Shown: piece by piece, positions 1 to 5,078 of the stretch
How positions within the stretch are numbered: position 1 is the stretch's first letter
How the letters are laid out: each line of letters starts with the position of its first letter
DNA from: Candidatus Borrarchaeota archaeon
GTDB taxonomy: Archaea > Asgardarchaeota > Sifarchaeia > Borrarchaeales > Borrarchaeaceae
Length of the DNA: 5,078 nt
Direction of reading: 5' to 3'
Assembly (NCBI GenBank): GCA_016840645.1
Contig: JAEORY010000333.1
Span: 1-5,078 of the forward strand
The notes under the pieces: generated by a model
What the model saw: the letters and a program-made list of their open reading frames with translations, nothing else
Database searches by the model: none
Told to the model about the DNA's origin: nothing
Made by a program: the position numbers and the translations under genes

Positions 1-807
1 GAAAGGGATAAGCCATTCCTGTATGATCGCTGGCCATGGGATTTGCTGCGCACTTTCCGAGAGGATACGCAATATGTTGTTGTATCAAAGAAGCGCCAGA
101 GAGTAATGGCAAAAACCTTTAATATCCCAAAGAGAAAAATTAAGGTTATCTATAATGGTATAGGTCCCAAGGAATTGATGGGCGTATCTGAGGAAACCAA
201 CACCCTGATAGAAAGCTTGGGCTTAGACAGAGCCGACTTGATCGTTCTAATGCCGGTTCGGGTCACGCACGCAAAGAATATCGAACTTGCTATGCACGTT
301 GCGGCCAGACTTCGTTCTGAACATTGCACTCCTCAATTTCTAATGACTGGACCACCTGACCCACACGATCCTGAAAACCTGGCATATTTTGAAGAACTAA
401 AAAAACTGCGCACAAGATTGAAAGTTGAAAAAAACTTCAGGTTTTTGTACGAAGAAAATCCTGATACTGATGAAGCATACATTTTAGATATGAAGATTGT
501 GGAGGAACTATATCGTGTGTGCGATTTGGTTTTCATGCCGAGCCATAGTGAGGGATTCGGCATGCCAATACTCGAGGCTGGATTTGCGGGGAAACCTGTC
601 TTCGCCACTGAAATTCCAGCTGTAGTGGAAATCGGGGGAGACGATATCCATCTAATTGACCTAGCCCAGGGTCCAGAAAAGGTGGCAGAGCAAATATTAG
701 AATGGGCTTCAAACGATTCCGTTTACCAGTTCAGAGTTAAAACCCGCCAAAAATATACTTGGCAAACAATTTTTAGGGAAAGGATCCAGCCATTGCTAGC
801 CGGATAG
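1..807 (+). CDS. GT4-type glycosyltransferase, C-terminal part (5' end outside window)
   Basis: This is probably a retaining GT-B glycosyltransferase of family GT4 (glycosyl transferases group 1), which would move a sugar from a nucleotide-sugar donor in the cytoplasm. The frame is open from base 1, so the TTG at 43 is not a real start; 268 codons are visible before the TAG at 805-807. The visible part begins near the end of the acceptor-side domain. It then enters the donor domain: a KIKVIYNGI linker (about codons 47-54), an R-x5-KN phosphate-contact region (VRVTHAKN, codons 86-93), and SEGFGMPILEAG, which holds the family E-x7-E motif (codons 184 and 192, bases 550-552 and 574-576). The TGPPDPH stretch recalls a GT4 subgroup of unknown substrate. 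It is the only + strand gene and converges on the patatin-like gene. Acceptor and product cannot be read from the sequence; lipid-linked or cell-surface glycan synthesis is the usual role. Confidence 0.9.
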   Translation, partial: ERDKPFLYDRWPWDLLRTFREDTQYVVVSKKRQRVMAKTFNIPKRKIKVIYNGIGPKELMGVSEETNTLIESLGLDRADLIVLMPVRVTHAKNIELAMHVAARLRSEHCTPQFLMTGPPDPHDPENLAYFEELKKLRTRLKVEKNFRFLYEENPDTDEAYILDMKIVEELYRVCDLVFMPSHSEGFGMPILEAGFAGKPVFATEIPAVVEIGGDDIHLIDLAQGPEKVAEQILEWASNDSVYQFRVKTRQKYTWQTIFRERIQPLLAG

Positions 808-970
808 GCCCAGACAAAGAAATATACCACCAGTATGAAATATCTAGAAAAGATTGAATAGTGCTTATACTTGACTGTTCGGTTAGCGGCTGATATTTCT
901 AGAAACTTTGCAAGTTTTGTTTTGGCGTGTGTGCTGGTTGAGGATGATTGAGGACCCCCTGGAGAAGATA

Positions 971-1801
971 TTAATGGGAGGTTATTTTTTGAAAAAGCTG
1001 GGATGTATCTTGATGCCCCTGTTTAATTAGATCAGGAACTTTTTTCGTATCAACCAGGCTGAAGTTTGAAAGGTCAAGCTCTATTATTACATCGGCGTCC
1101 GACAGTTGGATCTTTGTTTGGTATTTAAAAGCAATATCAAATGTATTTAGCAGAACTCCGAGCATGTCCTCTGGTTTTGTTTGCATGTGAGTTGTTGTTA
1201 GATCTACACCAATAATGTAGTTTGCGCCCATTCCTCTTAACATTGAAGTTGGCACATTTTCTACGATACCACCATCGACAAGCAATCTGCCTTTATGATC
1301 GACGGGTTTGAAAATGCCAGGAATACAAGTACTTGCCATGATAGCCGGAATTAATCTTCCTTCACGCAAGACAATTTTTTCTCCATTCACGATATCTGTG
1401 GCGACTACCGCTAAAGGGATTTTGGCATCACTGAAACTTACATCTCCAAGTTCTTCTTTGATCAGCTCTCCTAAACCCTCGTTGGATAATACGCCAAATT
1501 TTGTAACCGAAAATTTTGATATATCTAACCAATCCAAATCTGTGGCCAACCTTTCAAGTTCTTGGGGACTTTTCCCGAAGGCATAGAGAGCCCCAATAAG
1601 TGCGCCTATGCTTGTTCCGGATATATAATCAATGGCGATGTCAAATTCTTCCAAGGCCTTAAGAACACCAACATGAGCTGCCCCCAGTACAGCTCCTCCT
1701 CCCAGGGCTAATCCTGTTTTTCTAACCTTGTATTTTTTAAATTGCTTTTTAAAATTAGTAATCAAATGGTCTAATAATGACTCGTGATGTCTCATTCTCA
1801 T
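971..1801 (-). CDS. Patatin-like phospholipase / RssA-type serine hydrolase
   Basis: This is a 276-residue patatin-domain protein, a predicted lipid acyl hydrolase with a Ser-Asp catalytic dyad. All three family signatures are present: the Gly-rich oxyanion loop GGGAVLGAAHVGVL (residues 34-47), the nucleophile elbow GTSIG (62-66, Ser64), and the DGG motif (176-178, Asp176) followed by the usual ENVP. The length fits the small bacterial RssA/YlbK-like patatins. No signal peptide or membrane segment is visible. The first 28 or so residues are basic and possibly amphipathic (KKQFKKYKVRK), which might favour membrane contact; that is inference. The start at 1801 is chosen because GAGG lies 5 bases upstream (1807-1810); the Met at codon 3 would sit 11 bases from it. 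The gene follows the Nudix gene after 162 bp, so it may have its own promoter, though I could not pick a convincing one. The substrate is unknown. Confidence 0.93.
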   Translation of the reverse strand: MRMRHHESLLDHLITNFKKQFKKYKVRKTGLALGGGAVLGAAHVGVLKALEEFDIAIDYISGTSIGALIGALYAFGKSPQELERLATDLDWLDISKFSVTKFGVLSNEGLGELIKEELGDVSFSDAKIPLAVVATDIVNGEKIVLREGRLIPAIMASTCIPGIFKPVDHKGRLLVDGGIVENVPTSMLRGMGANYIIGVDLTTTHMQTKPEDMLGVLLNTFDIAFKYQTKIQLSDADVIIELDLSNFSLVDTKKVPDLIKQGHQDTSQLFQKITSH

Positions 1802-1963
1802 TTTTTCCTCTATTCTTTATATAAGAATTTGAAGTGGATCCGCGGCGTCAGTTCTTGGCGTATCCATCAATCTATCTTAATGGTGGGCTATAGCAAGATA
1901 TAAAACTAATCCCAGTGGTTCGGCACTATAAAAAAGTTGTGATTATAGAGTTATACCTTGAAC

Positions 1964-2413
1964 CTATTGTTTTTTTCTTAACTTCTTCAGTAATTTCCGC
2001 CCGGACATGCTTTTTTGATTATAGATAGCAATCTTATCATTTCCTTGGTTTGCATCCTTAACGCGCTCAACATGTTTCGGAACTGTGTTTTCAGGTATCT
2101 TATTAAGTTTGAAAAATCTGTGTTTATCAGCTTCCCTGGTCTTCTTAAGTTTGCCCCCTTTTACTTTCCCCAAAAAAACAAAGGCCAATTCATCTCGGTG
2201 GGGTTTTCCATAGACGCCAACTAATTCTTTGATTTTTATCTTGAGGCCTGTTTCTTCTTTGGTTTCTCTGACAGCAGCCTCTGTGGGAAGTTCTCCTTTT
2301 TCGAGATTTCCACCAGGCAAATTCCAAAGATCAAGGTCTCGTCGATGACTGAGAAGGATGCGATCCTTCTTATCAAAAATAGTGACAAAAGCACCAATAT
2401 TAAATTTTGGCAT
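1964..2413 (-). CDS. Nudix hydrolase
   Basis: This is a 149-residue Nudix-family hydrolase. The family cleaves nucleoside diphosphates linked to another moiety, using Mg2+ or Mn2+. The Nudix box is complete: Gly35, Glu41, then R49-E50-T51-x-E53-E54-x-G56-L57, matching G-x5-E-x7-R-E-U-x-E-E-x-G-U, except that Thr51 takes the usual aliphatic position. The WNLPGG stretch before it (30-35) is the typical lead-in. The C-terminus is strongly basic (GRKLLKKLRKKQ), which could reflect binding to nucleic acid or another polyanion; that is inference. The start at 2413 has only a modest Shine-Dalgarno, GAGAG at 2421-2425, 7 bases away. The gene lies 90 bp after the 114-residue protein and 162 bp before the patatin gene. 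Nudix substrates cannot be predicted from the box alone, so no specific activity is assigned. Confidence 0.93.
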   Translation of the reverse strand: MPKFNIGAFVTIFDKKDRILLSHRRDLDLWNLPGGNLEKGELPTEAAVRETKEETGLKIKIKELVGVYGKPHRDELAFVFLGKVKGGKLKKTREADKHRFFKLNKIPENTVPKHVERVKDANQGNDKIAIYNQKSMSGRKLLKKLRKKQ

Positions 2414-2503
2414 AAATATTCTCTCGTGCGTGATATCTGATGTTAATGACGATCAAAGGTTTCCAATTCTTTTCGAATGAAATGAATGTGGTTTGGGTTT
2501 GAC

Positions 2504-2848
2504 TTATGACAACGCGACACCATCTTTATTGTTATCGAGCGCTCTCCTTAGAACATTTTCCAGCGCCATTATGGATTTATGTTCGTATTCCGTAAGGTTG
2601 AGATTAACAGGGTCTCCGGGTGAACAATTTGTAATCGATCCTAATATCTTTGAAACTGTTCGTTTCATTTTGCTCCGGTTTTTGCCCATTCCCCATTTAG
2701 CTAATTGTTTGGTCTCAGAAACAGCTGAGATAACTTTTTCTGATAATTGAAAACTAATCGATGAATATGGTCTGAAACTGGAGATTTCCTGAATAACCCC
2801 TAAACCATATTCCAGATCTTTTTTATTTACTTCTATGGATTTTGTCAT
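2504..2848 (-). CDS. Hypothetical protein, 114 residues
   Basis: I do not recognise this family. The start at 2848 is well supported by an ideal Shine-Dalgarno, AAAGGAGG at 2855-2862, with 6 bases of spacing. The protein is soluble-looking, with no signal peptide or membrane segment. A basic patch in the middle (KWGMGKNRSKMKR, residues 51-63) is followed by a short Pro/Gly turn around 77-80. A likely amphipathic helix follows at about residues 84-106, beginning LTEYEHKSIMALENVL. Its only Cys is residue 75. It starts 136 bp after the asparagine-synthetase-like gene, or overlaps a doubtful 32-residue ORF by 4 bases, and ends 90 bp before the Nudix gene. The strong ribosome site and lack of internal stops support a real gene. 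Function is unknown, and context gives no firm clue. Confidence 0.75.
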   Translation of the reverse strand: MTKSIEVNKKDLEYGLGVIQEISSFRPYSSISFQLSEKVISAVSETKQLAKWGMGKNRSKMKRTVSKILGSITNCSPGDPVNLNLTEYEHKSIMALENVLRRALDNNKDGVALS

Positions 2849-2943
2849 CGTCTGCCTCCTTTATAGGTCGACATTTCTAGTGAAGCCGCTAATTCCTGCG
2901 TTGTCGGGATGAGCGGAAAGGCCAATGCTCCTTCCAAGCGCAC
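2845..2943 (-). CDS. Doubtful 32-residue ORF coupled to the 114-residue gene
   Basis: A GTG at 2943 opens a 32-codon frame that ends in a TGA sharing bases with the next gene's ATG (ATGA overlap at 2848-2845), the arrangement often seen in translational coupling. A weak AGGA lies 5 bases upstream of the GTG (2949-2952). The product would begin VRLEGALAFPL and end KGGRR; I do not recognise it. The frame is closed by a TAA four codons before the GTG. An open frame this short can arise by chance, and the next gene has its own excellent ribosome site inside it, so coupling is not needed. It is listed because it would fill the 136-bp gap after the asparagine-synthetase-like gene. Confidence 0.2.
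   Translation of the reverse strand: MRLEGALAFPLIPTTQELAASLEMSTYKGGRR
2855..2862 (-). promoter_or_regulatory. Strong Shine-Dalgarno for the 114-residue protein
   Basis: The - strand reads AAAGGAGG 6 bases before the ATG at 2848. It is the best anti-16S match in the window. It fixes the start and implies good translation of an otherwise unrecognised gene. Confidence 0.85.
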
Positions 2944-2984
2944 GTAAGTCCTGTTTTATTTGTAGCTATTCCTAACCTGCAAAG

Positions 2985-4460
2985 CTAAACATGTTGTGCC
3001 TGTCCAATTTCTGAAAGAGGAATGTTTATAGCAAAGTGTCTTTTGAAAATGCGATAATACAATAGCTCCTCTTTTGAACGTAAAAAATATCTATCATCTA
3101 AAATGCGAGCGCGCGAGAATTCTTGATCTGTTATTTTACGATTTGCGTAATTGGTTAACACGTTTCCGGTCGCGTTTTCTATGGGAACTTTTGACCTGGT
3201 TCGCCAGGTTACATCTTCAGGCAGAAGCTCTGCTATTCCTTGACGCAGGGGCCATTTATCCACATTTTCAGCCCCACGAATTTTCCAACGCGCTGGGAGA
3301 GCAAGAGCATAACGGACAACATTTGAAGCCAGGAATGGGATTCCAACACCAATGCCGTGGGCGGTTGCCGAGCGGTCGAGTCTCTGGAGAGTAGTGTTAT
3401 GCAGGGCGGCAATGTTTTTCTTGATGCTTATCGCCAACTGCTTGCCCCTGGAAAGAGTTTTCTGATTTGTGTAGCCAGCAAATAACTCATTCGCACCCTC
3501 TCCCGAAAGAACGTAGGGAACATAATCAGCGGATAATTCAGATAGAAGGTAACTAGATATTGCCCTTTGAACTAGCAGTACATCAAATGATTCGAGGTGA
3601 TAAATTGTTTTTTCCAAGACGTTGATAATTTCATTCTCGTCATAAATTCGTTCGTAGTGCTCAGAACCGACATACCGGGATACCTTTCTTGCATATTCTA
3701 GATCAGGAGATCCCCTCAGTCCTGCCGAGAAGGTATACAGACGGTCAACATACGGTCGTGCCAAAGCCGCTATGACACTTGAATCTACTCCACCCCGAAG
3801 CCAAACACCAAAATTGACCCCTTCTGGGATTGATCTTTTGACCGATAGGTCAAGATGCTCTCTTAGTTGTTTTATACTGTCTAATACTCTCCCTGCCTGG
3901 AAAGGTTTGGTTCCCAAAGAAGAATAAGATAGCAGGCCTTTTTTTGAGTGCAATATATGACCGGGAGGTAATTCATGTACATTGTCCACCGCTCCAACCA
4001 GACCCTTGGCTTCTGACGCAAAATATAAATGCCCTTCTTTAATTCCATAATACAGAGGTTTGATACCAAGCTGGTCACGCGCCAATATAAACTCACTCTC
4101 ATCAATAACAGCAAGGGCAAAACCACCTCTTATGAGCCTAAATATGTTTATGCCAAAATCTGAAAATGCTTGAAGAAGGATGGCTGAACTTGGACTATTT
4201 TGTTTTTGATTCGATTGGGTTAGACATTTCAATATATACAGATTTTCAAGTTTGCCGTCCAATACAATCGCCTGTTTTCCCTCTGCTGCGGTTTTCGGTC
4301 CAGGGTCTTCATTGATATTAGAGAACCCTATAGCGCCAATGGTTGCACGAGGACTTTTCCAAATGCTCGGTGAGGATGTGCCTCGGTGGGCAATGCTACC
4401 CAGCATTTTTGATACAAGTTTATGTTTGTTTGGCAACAGGACACCAGCAATGCCACCCAT
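2985..4460 (-). CDS. Asparagine synthetase (AsnB)-like protein with altered glutaminase and ATP sites
   Basis: This 491-residue protein has the two-domain AsnB layout. An N-terminal class-II glutamine amidotransferase domain (about 1-180) carries HRG at 25-27, ARDxxGIKPLYY at 127-138 and FASEAKGL. An ATP-pyrophosphatase synthetase domain (about 195-491) carries GGVDSS at 223-228, SGEGANELFAGY at 319-330 and PFL at 375-377. AsnB makes asparagine from aspartate, ATP and glutamine. Here key positions differ: the Cys nucleophile is Gly2 (MGGIAG, codon GGT where TGT would be Cys); the NGE motif is Asp68-Gly-Lys70; SGGxDS begins with Arg222; SGEGADE reads SGEGANE (Asn324); and the usual E-x-R-(V)-PFLD segment reads G-V-G-I-PFLA (371-378). 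Glu321 is kept. The frame has no internal stop. The start is fixed by GAGGAG 10 bases upstream and by the N-terminal alignment. Glutamine-dependent asparagine synthesis is unlikely; a repurposed amide- or lactam-forming enzyme, a pseudoenzyme or early decay are all possible. Confidence 0.9.
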   Translation of the reverse strand: MGGIAGVLLPNKHKLVSKMLGSIAHRGTSSPSIWKSPRATIGAIGFSNINEDPGPKTAAEGKQAIVLDGKLENLYILKCLTQSNQKQNSPSSAILLQAFSDFGINIFRLIRGGFALAVIDESEFILARDQLGIKPLYYGIKEGHLYFASEAKGLVGAVDNVHELPPGHILHSKKGLLSYSSLGTKPFQAGRVLDSIKQLREHLDLSVKRSIPEGVNFGVWLRGGVDSSVIAALARPYVDRLYTFSAGLRGSPDLEYARKVSRYVGSEHYERIYDENEIINVLEKTIYHLESFDVLLVQRAISSYLLSELSADYVPYVLSGEGANELFAGYTNQKTLSRGKQLAISIKKNIAALHNTTLQRLDRSATAHGIGVGIPFLASNVVRYALALPARWKIRGAENVDKWPLRQGIAELLPEDVTWRTRSKVPIENATGNVLTNYANRKITDQEFSRARILDDRYFLRSKEELLYYRIFKRHFAINIPLSEIGQAQHV

Positions 4461-4463
4461 AAT

Positions 4464-4475
4464 CTTATTTCTCCT
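4464..4475 (-). repeat. 12-bp direct repeat, copy 2 (AsnB-like leader)
   Basis: AGGAGAAATAAG occurs here on the - strand and again, identically, at 4659-4670, each time just before a start codon. Both copies contain the ribosome site. The match may reflect selection on leader sequence or a small local duplication. Confidence 0.6.
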
Positions 4476-4476
4476 C
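4471..4476 (-). promoter_or_regulatory. Shine-Dalgarno of the AsnB-like gene
   Basis: GAGGAG lies 10 bases before the ATG at 4460, slightly long spacing. It matters because it confirms that translation begins at Met-Gly-Gly, so the missing Cys2 is not due to a wrong start choice. Confidence 0.75.
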
Positions 4477-4486
4477 TTAATAACGG

Positions 4487-4534
4487 CTAATCATTAATAA
4501 TGTCTTTTGGTGGATAAACGCTAATCCGCCGAAT
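4487..4534 (-). pseudogene. In-frame tail of the small basic gene beyond the TAA
   Basis: Fifteen sense codons follow the premature TAA in the same frame, beginning IRRISVYPPKD and ending in a TAG at 4487-4489. The IRRIS stretch matches what I would expect after the helix of this kind of small basic protein, so it looks like a cut-off C-terminus and not random leader. It ends 26 bp before the AsnB-like ATG, typical operon spacing. It could still be produced by readthrough, or be normal if the TAA is a sequence error. Confidence 0.45.
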
Positions 4535-4657
4535 TTACCCTATCAAATATTTCTTCTCTTTGGTGTCCTTGGTTTCAGCCAGTCTGGCCTTCAACTTTTG
4601 TAGTTTGCGACGCCGCCGTCTTCTACGGTTGAGTTTGCGTTTTTTTTCTGTACCCAC
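4535..4657 (-). CDS. Small Arg/Lys-rich protein, 40 residues, probably truncated by an in-frame TAA
   Basis: A GTG at 4657 starts a 40-codon frame with a strong AAGGAG 8 bases upstream (4666-4671). The codon just before the GTG is preceded by a TAA, so no longer N-terminus is possible. The product opens MGTEKKRKLNRRRRRRK and continues with a charged helix, KLQKLKARLAETK. It is very basic and likely binds RNA or DNA. It recalls, from memory, a small family with an ERR-x-E-(I/L)-x-RRR start and a K-I-R-R-(I/L)-S-P ending (possibly DUF6800); I cannot verify this. After the TAA at 4535-4537 the frame reads IRRISVYPP and runs to a TAG at 4487-4489. That fits an AAA (Lys) to TAA nonsense change in an ancestral protein of about 56 residues. 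The gene lies between rpmI and the AsnB-like gene. Confidence 0.6.
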   Translation of the reverse strand: MGTEKKRKLNRRRRRRRKLQKLKARLAETKDTKEKKYLIG

Positions 4658-4658
4658 G

Positions 4659-4670
4659 CTTATTTCTCCT
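4659..4670 (-). repeat. 12-bp direct repeat, copy 1 (small basic gene leader)
   Basis: This is the identical AGGAGAAATAAG copy ahead of the GTG start at 4657. The flanking bases differ from the other copy at 4464-4475, apart from purine-rich context, so the shared block is limited to about 12 bases. Confidence 0.6.
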
Positions 4671-4671
4671 T
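4666..4671 (-). promoter_or_regulatory. Shine-Dalgarno deciding the GTG start of the small basic gene
   Basis: AAGGAG lies 8 bases before the GTG at 4657. There is no ATG in this frame, so this site is the main support for a 40-residue gene beginning with GTG. Confidence 0.75.
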
Positions 4672-4693
4672 GGAGATTTTTATTAAAATATGA

Positions 4694-4831
4694 TTATTGA
4701 TTTTGCTGCCGGAATCTTCGTTTGTAGGTGTTATTTTGTGAGAATGTAGTATGTTTCCTGGCCTGTTCGGCTAACCACCAGATCAGACTGGGTTCAAACG
4801 AGAATTCCCATTTATATTCAATGTTTTTCAG
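4694..4831 (-). CDS. Possible Trp-rich microprotein, 45 residues, CTG start overlapping the rpmI stop
   Basis: The gap after rpmI holds an open frame of 45 codons ending in TAA at 4694-4696. It can begin at CTG 4831-4829, which overlaps the rpmI TGA as CTGA, like the ATGA overlaps used in translational coupling. A TGA five codons upstream of the CTG closes the frame. There is no ATG, GTG or TTG that would give most of the product, and no separate Shine-Dalgarno, so expression would depend on rpmI or on a non-standard start. The sequence looks protein-like: KNIEYKWEF, then SLIWWLAEQARKH, then a basic tail YKRRFRQQNQ. I do not recognise the family. The small basic gene follows after 36 bp. Chance openness over 45 codons is about one in ten, so the evidence is suggestive only. 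Confidence 0.35.
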   Translation of the reverse strand: MKNIEYKWEFSFEPSLIWWLAEQARKHTTFSQNNTYKRRFRQQNQ

Positions 4832-5061
4832 TGGTACCCGATATCAGGTTGGCGGTCCAGGTAGGGGGCTAACTTTTTAATACGCTTCCTTAGATTTGCT
4901 GCTGTTACCTCTTGCATCCGTCCATACTCGCGTTTGGCGCGTTTGGACCTTCTGCGCCGAAAGTGGCTTTGGTATCCTTTAGTTCGCATGATTTTTCCCG
5001 AACCTGTTTTTCTGAACCGTTTTGAAGTTGCTTGATGAGTTTTGATCTTATTTTTTCCCAT
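4828..5061 (-). CDS. rpmI: 50S ribosomal protein bL35
   Basis: This is bL35, a small basic protein of the large ribosomal subunit that binds 23S rRNA. The family pattern is clear: KIKTHQATSKRFRKTGSGKIMR (residues 5-26), a SHFRRRRSKRAKR segment (32-44), and the ending RIKKLAPYL (60-68). The start is taken as the ATG at 5061, giving 77 residues, because AAGGA sits 7 bases upstream. A GTG two codons earlier (5067) would leave only one base of spacing and is rejected. The usual length is about 65 residues; the extra residues are mainly a C-terminal tail after APYL, ending DIGYH. In most bacteria the order is infC-rpmI-rplT. Here rplT does not follow; infC could lie beyond the right edge. The gene heads the closely spaced - strand block. 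Confidence 0.95.
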   Translation of the reverse strand: MGKNKIKTHQATSKRFRKTGSGKIMRTKGYQSHFRRRRSKRAKREYGRMQEVTAANLRKRIKKLAPYLDRQPDIGYH

Positions 5062-5068
5062 AGTCACA

Positions 5069-5073
5069 TCCTT
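5069..5073 (-). promoter_or_regulatory. Shine-Dalgarno deciding the rpmI start
   Basis: AAGGA lies 7 bases before the ATG at 5061 and only 1 base before the alternative GTG at 5067. It therefore selects the ATG and a product beginning MGKNKIKTH. Confidence 0.8.
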
Positions 5074-5078
5074 GAATT

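Noticed and set aside
871..899. TTGACT followed 17 bases later by TATTTC on the + strand, promoter-like.
   Set aside because: The -10 match is poor and no + strand gene lies downstream; the next gene is on the opposite strand.
837..905. Inverted 8-bp arms (gaaatatc at 837-844, gatatttc at 892-899) and a repeated tctagaaa in the convergent gap.
   Set aside because: The arms are short, AT-rich and 47 bases apart, with no T-run. They do not make a believable terminator, and such matches are expected by chance.
1818..1823. TATATA on the - strand ahead of the patatin gene as a possible -10 box.
   Set aside because: The sequence 17 bases upstream is GC-rich and does not resemble a -35 box, so the call would rest on AT content alone.
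2431..2514. A 26-codon - strand frame between the 114-residue gene and the Nudix gene, containing HIHFIRKELETFDRH.
   Set aside because: It has no Shine-Dalgarno, overlaps the end of the 114-residue gene and is short enough to be chance.
2493..2750. 85-codon + strand frame opposite the 114-residue gene.
   Set aside because: It is antisense to a frame with an ideal ribosome site and shows no family features of its own.
3881..4126. 81-codon - strand frame inside the AsnB-like gene.
   Set aside because: It is an out-of-frame shadow of a gene whose own frame is intact and has strong domain motifs.
5062..5067. GTG start for bL35, two codons upstream.
   Set aside because: It would leave a single base between Shine-Dalgarno and start. 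The ATG at 5061 has ideal spacing and gives the normal N-terminus.

Overview
This is a bacterial window of moderate GC, in the low-to-mid 40s percent by eye. One partial gene lies on the + strand at the left. Everything else I can support lies on the - strand. The bacterial-type ribosomal protein bL35 at the right edge and the clear Shine-Dalgarno sequences point to a bacterium. I cannot name the lineage. The small Arg/Lys-rich protein at 4535-4657 recalls short proteins I associate with Planctomycetes/PVC and uncultured phyla, but that is from memory only.

Layout. From 1 to 807 (+) lies the C-terminal part of a GT4 glycosyltransferase whose start is outside the window. A 163-bp convergent gap follows. 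The - strand genes, in transcription order from the right edge, are: rpmI/bL35 (5061-4828); a possible 45-residue Trp-rich microprotein whose CTG start overlaps the rpmI stop (4831-4694); a 40-residue Arg/Lys-rich protein (4657-4535) whose frame continues past a TAA for 15 more codons; a 491-residue asparagine-synthetase-like protein (4460-2985); a doubtful 32-residue ORF (2943-2845) overlapping the next start; an unrecognised 114-residue protein (2848-2504); a Nudix hydrolase (2413-1964); and a patatin-like hydrolase (1801-971). No gene-free stretch exceeds 300 bp. I see no convincing promoter, terminator, tRNA, CRISPR array or mobile element.

How the genes relate. The right-hand block is tightly spaced and could be one transcript beginning upstream of rpmI. 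rplT, the usual downstream partner of rpmI, is not in the window; the microproteins and the asparagine-synthetase-like gene stand in its place. Larger gaps of 90-162 bp separate the 114-residue protein, the Nudix gene and the patatin gene, so these may be separate units that merely share orientation. No shared pathway is evident.

The most striking observation is the asparagine-synthetase-like protein. Its reading frame and fold motifs are intact, but it begins Met-Gly-Gly instead of Met-Cys-Gly, so the glutaminase nucleophile is missing. It also departs from consensus at several other glutaminase and ATP-site residues. It may be a repurposed enzyme, a pseudoenzyme, or an early stage of decay. 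An apparent nonsense codon in the small gene just upstream makes the decay or sequence-error explanations worth testing.
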